From contig NZ_RRCN01000001.1 in the NCBI RefSeq assembly GCF_003863965.1, forward strand, positions 2,366,527 to 2,430,526: a stretch of DNA of 64,000 bases, written 5' to 3'. A program made the translations under genes and the position numbers. This DNA is from Paenibacillus oralis. GTDB taxonomy: Bacteria; Bacillota; Bacilli; Paenibacillales; Paenibacillaceae. This document shows positions 49,704-56,776 of the stretch, one piece after another (position 1 is the first letter of the stretch; every line of letters begins with the position of its first letter). A model generated the notes under the pieces. That model was not told the DNA's origin. It saw only the letters and a program-made list of their open reading frames with translations, and ran no database searches.

Positions 49704-52700
49704 CAACCATTTGTTTAACCGCCAGCCCCGGTTTCTTCCGGAGATGCCGGGCGGGGAGCTGGAGATTCCGGGTCCGCCACACGCCTATGAGAAACCGGAA
49801 ATCTCCTGGTTTACGCTGCTGGCTCCGCCGGCCGTCATGCTGGTGATTACGGGACTGCTGGCGCTCACGTCGCAATCGATGTTTATGATGCTGTCGATCG
49901 CCATGACGTTGATGACGCTGATCGTGTCGCTCACAAGCGCCACGGCGCAGATCCGCAAATACAAAAACAAGAAAAAGGAACGGGAGAAAAAATACTTGCA
50001 GTTCGTCGCCGACTGCCGAAGCGAGCTGACGCTGGCCCGCGAGCAGCAGATCAAAGCGATGAACGAGCTGAACCCGGAGCCGGCCGCCTGCCTGGAGCGC
50101 ATTCAGCAGCTCGACCACCGGCTGTGGGAACGGACGCCGTCGTATCCGGACTTTCTGTCCCTGCGCCTCGGCGTAGGCAGCGTTCCGGCGGCGCGGCGGA
50201 TCAATTACACGAAGCAGGCGATTATTCTGGAGAGCGATCCGCTCCTGATGGAGCCGCAGCGGCTGGCCTTGGAGTTCGAACGGGTGCCCGACGTGCCGGT
50301 TGCCGTCAATCTTATGGAGGCGGAAATATGCGGCATCGCCGGCGAAGAAGAGATGGCTTTGGACCTGGTGACCAAGCTGCTGCTGCAGCTCGTGACCCAT
50401 CACGGATATGACGATGTGCGGGTCGTCGTGCTCGCCTCCGAGGACACGCTGGACCGCTGGAGCTGGCTGAAGCCGCTGCCGCACGTCTGGTCCGGCGGCT
50501 TCGATTCGCGGTACCTGCTGTGCGGGCCGGCGATCGCGCACCAGGTGCTCGGCGAGCTGTACCAGGTCCTCAAGGATCGGGAGCTAAAGACAGTAGGCGG
50601 GGCGATGCTTCCGCATTACGTATTTATCGTTCAGGATCCCAGCTTGCTCGAAAACGAACCGATCCACAAATATTTGTACAACAAATGCGCTTCATTGGGC
50701 GTGTCGTCGGTGTTTATCGCCCAGGGCGCGGCGTACCTGCCGATGAACTGCCGCCAGGTCGTACTGTTGCAGGGCAAAACCGGGGAGTTGGCGGACCGGG
50801 AAAGCGGGGAGAAGTCCACATTCCTTCCCGACAAGGCCGACTTCGCCCAATTGGATCAGGCGGCCCGAAAACTGGCGCCGCTGCGCATCAAAAACACGGC
50901 CGCCCAGTTTTCACTGCCCGTCTCGCTGACGCTGCTCGAGCTGCTTGGCGCGAAAGCGGCGGGCGAAGTCGACGTGGCCTCGCGCTGGATTCGCAACAAG
51001 CCGTTTAAAGGGATGAGCGTGCCGATCGGCGTCAAAGCCGGGGGGAACCCGTTTTACCTCGACATGCACGAAACCGGACACGGCCCGCACGGGCTCGTCG
51101 CCGGCACGACCGGTTCGGGGAAAAGCGAACTGCTGCAAAGCATCATCATCTCGCTGGCGCTGAACTATCATCCGCATGACGTCGTGTTCGTGCTGATCGA
51201 CTATAAAGGCGGCGGGATGGCCGACGTTTTTAAAGGGATGCCCCATCTCGTCGGGACGATCACCAACCTCGGCGGGAACGAGACGACGCGGGCGCTGCTG
51301 TCGATCAAAAGCGAATTGATGCGCAGGCAGCGCGTATTCTCGGAATACGGCGTCAACAACATCGACCGGTATCAGAAGTTGTACTACAGCCGGAGCCGCT
51401 CCGAGCAGGAGAACATGCCGGCGATACCGCACCTGATCATGATCGCCGACGAGTTCGCCGAGCTGAAGCAGGATCAGCCTGATTTCATGAAGGAGCTGGT
51501 CAGCGCGGCCCGGGTCGGCCGAAGCCTTGGCGTGCATCTGATTTTGGCCACGCAAAAGCCGGCCGGCGTCGTCGACGATCAAATTTGGAGCAACTCCAAG
51601 TTCAAGATCTGTCTCAAGGTGCAGGACGAGACGGACAGCAAAGACGTGATCAAACGTCCGGACGCGGCGATGATCAAGGAGCCGGGCCGGGCGTATATCC
51701 AGGTCGGGCATGACGAAATTTTCGAGCTGTTCCAGTCAGCGTATTCCGGCGCGGATTACGATCCGGAGGGCGAATTGCTCAAACGTGAAAACCGCGCCAA
51801 GCGCATTTACGAAGTATCGCTGCATGGCCGGGCGGAGCAGATTTATCCGCGCGAAGAAGAGAAAATCGCCAAAAAGGAAATGCCGACCCAGCTTAAGGCG
51901 ATGGTCGATCATATCATCGCGGTGTCCGGCGCAAACGGGATCGAACCGATCAAAGGGCCGTGGCTGCCGCCGCTGCCGGATACCGTTTACCTGGATGATA
52001 TTTACCGGCCCGAGGAAGGCTTGCGGACGGACTTCGGCCGCTGGACGCCGAGCGGCGATCTGCTCAGCGTGCCGATCGGCTTGCTGGACGATCCGCGGGG
52101 CCAACGCCAGGAGCCGCTGCACATCGATTTTGCCCAAGACGGCAATCTGTTTGTGTACGGGGCACCGGGCACGGGGAAAACGTATTTGCTGAAAACGCTG
52201 TGCCTGTCCCTGGCGCATAAATATTCGCCGGAGGACGTCCATCTCTACGTGATGGATTTCGGCGGCTCTTCGTTCCGGGCGTTGGAACAGCTTCCGCATT
52301 GCGGCGGCGTAATGACGCTGGAGCAGGAATCGCTCATCCAGCAATTTGTGTTGTTCGTGTTCCGGATCATCGAAGAGCGAAAAAAGCTGTTCGAGGACAC
52401 CCGCAGCGACGGGTTCAACGATTACCGCTTGAACGCTGCGGGTATCCGTGAAAGAGGCGGCCAGGACAGCGGCGGGGCAGGTACCGACGGATCGAATATC
52501 GCCGGAGCGGTTGCCTCCGGGACAAGTGCCACCGGCGCCCCCGCTTCGCTGCCGGCGATCGTGCTCGTCATCGACAACTATTTTGCCTTGTCGGAAACGT
52601 ACGAGTCGGTCGACGAGAAAATGGTGATGCTGGCCCGGGAAGGGGCGAAATACGGCATTTACATGGCCGTTTCCGCCACCAACGCTTCGCTTGTCCGCTA

Positions 52701-53733
52701 CAAATTCGCCGTCAACTTCAAAATGGCGGTGACGCTGCAGCTGACGGACAAGGGAGAATACGACGGCATCGTCGGCCGCACCGAAGGGCTGGAACCGGCC
52801 AAGCTGGCCGGCCGGGCGCTGGTGCGAGGGAAGCCGCCGCTGGAGTTCCAGACCGCCGTGCCGGAGTACAAAGCGGCCGATCTGGAGCAGACGCTGGAGC
52901 GCTACGCCGCGCTTGTCCGCGGCGGAACGGTCCGCCCGGCAACGCCGATCCCGGTCATGCCGGCCCGGATCGACATGGCCGAAATCAACCGCGGCATCGG
53001 CGGCAGCCGGATCGCTATCGGCCTTGGCGACCAGGATCTCCAGCCGGTGCTCGTCGATCTGGCGGCAACGCCGGTGCTGATGGTCGCCGGCGATCCGCTG
53101 AGCGGCAAAAGCACGCAGCTCGTCTCCTGGATCCAGGCGCTCGCCGCGAACCTGGGTGAAGAAGGGCTCGCCGTATACGCGCTGGATTCGAACGCGATGG
53201 GGCTGTACTCGATCATGAACGAGCCGTTTGTGACGGACCTGGCGCAGATCGAAGACATGTACTCGTTCCTGGATGGTGTCAAGGAAGAGCTTGACGCACG
53301 GCGCTCCAAGCTGCTGGAGACGCGAAGAGCGGGGGGCGATGTCGAGGCGCTGGTCCGCTCCTGGAAGCAGCTTGTGTTCGTCATCGACAAGCTGAGCGAG
53401 CTGACGGAGGGCGACCAATATTCGCTGAAGGAGCTGCTGGAGCGAATCGTGAAGCAGGAACGCGGCATGAAAGCCGCTGTTCTGGCCGCCGATTTGACCG
53501 GGGAGCTGGCGAACAACTGGGACGGCTTGGGCAAAGCGATCCGCGAAGAGCAGTGCGGACTTCTGCTCGGCAGCTTGAAGGAGCAAAGCTTGTTTAACGC
53601 CAGACTGCCTTACGGCATCCAGGAGAAGGAGTTTGAGGCGGGAGACGGTTATTTTATCGTGAAGAACAAGTTTACCGGTCTGCGGACCGGCGTTTATGAG
53701 AGCAAGCCGGAACTTGTTCTTGAAAGGAGGTGA
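49693..53733 (+). CDS. essC: Type VII secretion ATPase EssC, lacking FHA domains
   Basis: A 1346-aa membrane ATPase and the motor of type VII secretion. Only about 38 residues precede two membrane helices (FTLLAPPAVMLVITGLLAL, FMMLSIAMTLMTLIVSL), so the two N-terminal FHA domains of classical EssC/YukBA are missing. Three FtsK/SpoIIIE ATPase domains follow with Walker A motifs GTTGSGKSE (about 470-478), GAPGTGKTY (about 823-830) and GDPLSGKST (about 1133-1141). An insertion rich in Gly, Ala and Ser (near residues 925-950) sits in domain 2. The start overlaps the beta-propeller gene, and the WXG100 ribosome site overlaps its end. Length is closer to EccCa+EccCb than to EssC. Confidence 0.9.
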   Translation: MMNDNHLFNRQPRFLPEMPGGELEIPGPPHAYEKPEISWFTLLAPPAVMLVITGLLALTSQSMFMMLSIAMTLMTLIVSLTSATAQIRKYKNKKKEREKKYLQFVADCRSELTLAREQQIKAMNELNPEPAACLERIQQLDHRLWERTPSYPDFLSLRLGVGSVPAARRINYTKQAIILESDPLLMEPQRLALEFERVPDVPVAVNLMEAEICGIAGEEEMALDLVTKLLLQLVTHHGYDDVRVVVLASEDTLDRWSWLKPLPHVWSGGFDSRYLLCGPAIAHQVLGELYQVLKDRELKTVGGAMLPHYVFIVQDPSLLENEPIHKYLYNKCASLGVSSVFIAQGAAYLPMNCRQVVLLQGKTGELADRESGEKSTFLPDKADFAQLDQAARKLAPLRIKNTAAQFSLPVSLTLLELLGAKAAGEVDVASRWIRNKPFKGMSVPIGVKAGGNPFYLDMHETGHGPHGLVAGTTGSGKSELLQSIIISLALNYHPHDVVFVLIDYKGGGMADVFKGMPHLVGTITNLGGNETTRALLSIKSELMRRQRVFSEYGVNNIDRYQKLYYSRSRSEQENMPAIPHLIMIADEFAELKQDQPDFMKELVSAARVGRSLGVHLILATQKPAGVVDDQIWSNSKFKICLKVQDETDSKDVIKRPDAAMIKEPGRAYIQVGHDEIFELFQSAYSGADYDPEGELLKRENRAKRIYEVSLHGRAEQIYPREEEKIAKKEMPTQLKAMVDHIIAVSGANGIEPIKGPWLPPLPDTVYLDDIYRPEEGLRTDFGRWTPSGDLLSVPIGLLDDPRGQRQEPLHIDFAQDGNLFVYGAPGTGKTYLLKTLCLSLAHKYSPEDVHLYVMDFGGSSFRALEQLPHCGGVMTLEQESLIQQFVLFVFRIIEERKKLFEDTRSDGFNDYRLNAAGIRERGGQDSGGAGTDGSNIAGAVASGTSATGAPASLPAIVLVIDNYFALSETYESVDEKMVMLAREGAKYGIYMAVSATNASLVRYKFAVNFKMAVTLQLTDKGEYDGIVGRTEGLEPAKLAGRALVRGKPPLEFQTAVPEYKAADLEQTLERYAALVRGGTVRPATPIPVMPARIDMAEINRGIGGSRIAIGLGDQDLQPVLVDLAATPVLMVAGDPLSGKSTQLVSWIQALAANLGEEGLAVYALDSNAMGLYSIMNEPFVTDLAQIEDMYSFLDGVKEELDARRSKLLETRRAGGDVEALVRSWKQLVFVIDKLSELTEGDQYSLKELLERIVKQERGMKAAVLAADLTGELANNWDGLGKAIREEQCGLLLGSLKEQSLFNARLPYGIQEKEFEAGDGYFIVKNKFTGLRTGVYESKPELVLERR

Positions 53734-53741
53734 GATAATTA

Positions 53742-54032
53742 ATGGCAAATTTAACGTTTAGTCCTGAACAGGCGCGCAGCGTGTCCAAGTCCATCTTGAG
53801 CAAAGGGAACAATGCACGCGATCTGATCAACCAGCTCGACCGGGAGATCAAATCGGTGGAAGGCTGGTGGCAAGGGGACTCCGCTAAAGCTTTTGTGGAT
53901 GAATTCAACCAACTGAAACCAAGCCTGGACAAGCTGGTGGAATGCGTAACGAACATCAGCAACAACCTGAACAAAATCGCTGATATCAAGGAACAAAGTG
54001 AAAGAGACATTGCGAGCGCACTTCGTAAATAA
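53742..54032 (+). CDS. WXG100-family protein (1)
   Basis: A 96-aa helical hairpin protein with the turn motif GWWQGDSAKAF (W-x-G) between two helices, typical of EsxA/YukE substrates of type VII secretion. It has no signal peptide and should be exported as a dimer by EssC. A near-perfect ribosome site (AAAGGAGGTGA) overlaps the end of essC and predicts strong translation. A terminator-like hairpin at 54043 separates it from the second WXG100 gene. No obvious Y-x-x-x-D/E export signal is seen at the C-terminus. Confidence 0.92.
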   Translation: MANLTFSPEQARSVSKSILSKGNNARDLINQLDREIKSVEGWWQGDSAKAFVDEFNQLKPSLDKLVECVTNISNNLNKIADIKEQSERDIASALRK

Positions 54033-54042
54033 TCGGAAGCAG

Positions 54043-54084
54043 GCGTGAAGAACAGCAGGATAGCCGCTGTCTTCGCGCCTTTTC
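54043..54084 (+). terminator. Terminator or attenuator between WXG100 genes
   Basis: GGCGTGAAGAACAGC pairs with GCTGTCTTCGCGCC (one bulged A, one G-U) and is followed by TTTT. It probably ends most transcripts of the Tad-T7SS run, with partial read-through into the second WXG100 gene. Confidence 0.75.
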
Positions 54085-54119
54085 TCCTACGAGGGGTCAA
54101 CTAAGGGAGGTAGGGTAAT

Positions 54120-54425
54120 ATGGTTTCGCCGGGGGATATCAGCAGCGCAGCCAGAAAAGTGCACAACGAAGCGATGGATTTGAAAAATACGGAACGTGTG
54201 TTTTCGCGTATGCTTGGCGGTATCGATACTTGGTGGAAGGGGCAAGCGGGCAAAGCTTTTGCCCAGGATTACAACCAGCAGGCCAAGCGGGCGATGGAAC
54301 GCCTGTACGGGGAAATGGAAAACATGAAGTCCGGTCTTGACCGGCTGGCGTCCGAGGTTCGGAGCGCCGATGAGCAGAGGCGGCGAAAAGAGCTGCTGGA
54401 GCGGCAGCGGAAAGCGCTGAAATAA
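54120..54425 (+). CDS. WXG100-family protein (2)
   Basis: A 101-aa protein of two helices joined by DTWWKGQAGKAF (W-x-G). The C-terminal helix is very basic at its end (EQRRRKELLERQRKALK). It has a good GGGAGG site before the ATG. It differs clearly from the other WXG100 protein and might form a heterodimer with it or with an effector. It follows a hairpin and could have its own expression level. It is the last recognisable type VII gene in the run. Confidence 0.9.
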   Translation: MVSPGDISSAARKVHNEAMDLKNTERVFSRMLGGIDTWWKGQAGKAFAQDYNQQAKRAMERLYGEMENMKSGLDRLASEVRSADEQRRRKELLERQRKALK

Positions 54426-54438
54426 AGCTGGAGGCCGC

Positions 54439-54519
54439 ATTTCCGAAACGATCGAGCAGGAGCTTCAGCGTTATATGGAGAAGAAATTTAATTTCCCGGA
54501 ATGGCCCGTGGAATTTTAG
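54439..54519 (+). CDS. Possible 26-aa peptide or gene remnant after WXG100 gene
   Basis: The frame ISETIEQELQRYMEKK, ending FPEWPVEF-stop, has GGAGG 4 nt before an ATT. ATT is a rare start, so either the gene is truncated or this is the tail of a lost T7SS gene. It has a gene-like amino-acid composition. Confidence 0.25.
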   Translation: MSETIEQELQRYMEKKFNFPEWPVEF

Positions 54520-54697
54520 GATATATTTGGGTGGTTTTTGAATCCGAGAATTTTCATACAAAAGATGAGAATTTTGGATTCCATTTCCGCTTCGATTTAT
54601 TTATGATAAAAAGTGGATATTGCGATGAAGACACCATGGCCGCGGATGATTGTCCGGCGGCCCTTGTTTGTTATTCAAATCAAGGGGGATGCCATTT

Positions 54698-56446
54698 ATG
54701 AAGCGGAAAGTCAAAGGGATGAAGGCCGACGGGATGTTGCCTGCTTTGTCGCTGGGGCGTAAGCTGACCGCCACGTTTTTTACGATTTCTTTGCTGGTTG
54801 GGGCCATCGCGGGGATTGCTTATGTGTTTATGGACAAGCTGAACCGCAACTACTCGGCAGTGCTCGAACAAAATACGGCGGCGATCGAGCGGGTTTCCCG
54901 GCTGGAAAGCAACGCCCAGCGGCAGAATAGCCTGCTGTTTGACTACATCATGGAGCCTTCGTCCGAAAAAGAACAGCAAATGACCGAGGTCAACGAACAG
55001 GTGGGCGATTTGATCAGTGGGATGGAAAGCGCTTACCAGGGTGGAGACGGCGCAGATATCGCCAAGAAGCTGGCGGAATCGAACTCCACTTTTGCGCGGC
55101 TGCTGACGAAGGTCCGGGATTACGTCAACGAAGGCAAGCCGGATTTGGCCAAGGCCGAAGCGCTGGTGTGGTCGATCCCGGTGTCGGATGCGCTGATTCA
55201 AGGGGCGGAACAGTTGCGGACGCTGCAGCAGACCGAGTTGGAAAGCACGCTGAACGGGTACCGGCAGGAAGCGGACGAGGCCGTGCGCACGCTGGCCGCT
55301 TGCGGCATCGCCGTGCTGCTGCTCTCCGTCGCCACCGGGATTGTGGTGTCCCGGATCATCCTGAAGCCAATGCGGGCCATGCTGAAAGGGGCCAAAGACA
55401 TGGCTGCCGGCGATTTGACGATGGGTGAGCTTACGGTGAACAACCGCGACGAGCTCGGCGACTTGGCCTCGGCGTTTAACGGCATGAAGGCCAGCTGGCA
55501 TGCCATGATCAGCGAGTTGCGGCGGAACGCGGGCAAGGTAGCGGACTCGGCCGAGCAGTTGCGCCGGCAATCGGTACAGTTCCGGCTGTCGTCCGAGGAG
55601 ATTTCCGGCATTATGGGGGAAATTTCCGCGGGGAGCGAGGAACAGGTGCAGAGCGTCGAGCGGGGCGTGTCCCAAGTGGCCGAAATGTCGTCCGGCGTCA
55701 GCGGGATCGCCGGGCTGGCGGAGGAAGCCAAACGCCAATCCTCGCAGGCCCTGCGGGAAACCGTGGACGGCGAGCGGATCGTCGCTTCGGCGGTGTCGCA
55801 AATGGACACGATTCAGCACAAGATGACGGATTTGCACGCGTTTATCGAGCAGCTTGGCGTTCATTCCGGCCAAATCGGCGAAGCGGCCAAACTGATCGCC
55901 GGCATTTCCAAGCAGACGCAGATGCTGGCGTTGAACGCCTCGATCGAAGCGGCCCGGGCCGGTGAGACCGGCAAGGGCTTTGCGGTCGTGGCGAGCGAGG
56001 TGCGCAAGCTGTCGGAGCAAACCGGCATTGCCGCTGCCGGCGTGGCGGAGCTGGTGGAAAGCATCCGCGGCGAGATGCGGCGGGTGATGGAGGCGGCCAG
56101 AAGCGGCTCGCGGGAGGTCGCCGCCGGTTTGGATACGGTAGGAGAGGCCGGACAGGCCTTCTCCAGCATCCGCCGGGCGGTGGAGCAGGTAACGGGCCAA
56201 ATCTGCCGGGTCTCAGAGCAGGCGGAACGGCTGTTGGAACAATCGGACGGCGTTGTGGAGGCGATCACGTCGATCAACCATGTGGCCCAGCAGACGGCGG
56301 GAGGCGCTCGGGAGGTTTACGCCCATACCGAAGAGCAGCACGCCGGCGCGCAGGAAATGCTCGCCGCGATGGACGGCTTAAGTCAGCTATCCGAGGAACT
56401 GCGGGCGATGATCGGGAAGTTTAAGGTTTCAAACGAAAACAGTTGA
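54698..56446 (+). CDS. Methyl-accepting chemotaxis protein
   Basis: A 582-aa chemoreceptor. TM1 ([22 protein letters not shown]) is followed by an extracellular four-helix bundle of about 150 residues, TM2 ([20 protein letters not shown]), a HAMP domain ([19 protein letters not shown]) and a long cytoplasmic coiled coil. The hairpin tip, where CheW/CheA bind, is intact ([20 protein letters not shown] then [19 protein letters not shown]). The ATG at 54698 has AGGGGG 9 nt upstream; longer frames lack a suitable site. It lies after the T7SS run but with its own 170-bp leader. The ligand is unknown. Confidence 0.93.
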   Translation: MKRKVKGMKADGMLPALSLGRKLTATFFTISLLVGAIAGIAYVFMDKLNRNYSAVLEQNTAAIERVSRLESNAQRQNSLLFDYIMEPSSEKEQQMTEVNEQVGDLISGMESAYQGGDGADIAKKLAESNSTFARLLTKVRDYVNEGKPDLAKAEALVWSIPVSDALIQGAEQLRTLQQTELESTLNGYRQEADEAVRTLAACGIAVLLLSVATGIVVSRIILKPMRAMLKGAKDMAAGDLTMGELTVNNRDELGDLASAFNGMKASWHAMISELRRNAGKVADSAEQLRRQSVQFRLSSEEISGIMGEISAGSEEQVQSVERGVSQVAEMSSGVSGIAGLAEEAKRQSSQALRETVDGERIVASAVSQMDTIQHKMTDLHAFIEQLGVHSGQIGEAAKLIAGISKQTQMLALNASIEAARAGETGKGFAVVASEVRKLSEQTGIAAAGVAELVESIRGEMRRVMEAARSGSREVAAGLDTVGEAGQAFSSIRRAVEQVTGQICRVSEQAERLLEQSDGVVEAITSINHVAQQTAGGAREVYAHTEEQHAGAQEMLAAMDGLSQLSEELRAMIGKFKVSNENS

Positions 56447-56735
56447 AAAAAAAGCGTGGATTTAGACATGTTAGACAAGCTAGACAAGCGGAAACGTAGC
56501 GGGGTTAGCGGTAAAAAATGTCGTTATTTCGGCGGTATCACACGTTTGGATTGCAATAGAGGCATTTTATACCGCTATTTCTTCGAATCGCGGGGGAGTG
56601 GCCGCTTTTTGCACCGCTCATTGAAAAATAAGTACAAAAAAATCCCTTAATGGCCATGATCAGGGGCGGATCCGGAAAATAAGGACATAAAAGTCCACTA
56701 TTTTTGAAGGCCGGGGGATTAGGTGGGTTTCTCAA
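56447..56735. other. Intergenic region with 9-bp triplet repeat
   Basis: No gene is seen. A triple 9-bp repeat TTAGACATG-TTAGACAAG-CTAGACAAG starts at 56462. Further right the sequence has several AAAATAAG and GTCGTTATTTCG phrases reminiscent of the other intergenic repeat families, but no clear copy. Confidence 0.5.
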
Positions 56736-56776
56736 TAAAAAAATGCAGACGCCGCTCTGGACGTCTGCATTTTTGC
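56736..56776. terminator. Bidirectional terminator
   Basis: AAAAATGCAGACG (56738-56750) pairs with CGTCTGCATTTTT (56761-56773) in a perfect 13-bp stem with T-runs on both strands. It separates the converging chemoreceptor and YhgE/Pip genes. Confidence 0.9.

Noticed and set aside
51736-53748. 670-codon minus-strand frame opposite essC
   Set aside because: It is a shadow of essC with biased composition (His, Arg, Gln) and no recognisable motifs.
54680-56200. 506-codon minus-strand frame opposite the chemoreceptor gene
   Set aside because: Shadow frame; the plus strand encodes a complete chemoreceptor with all motifs.
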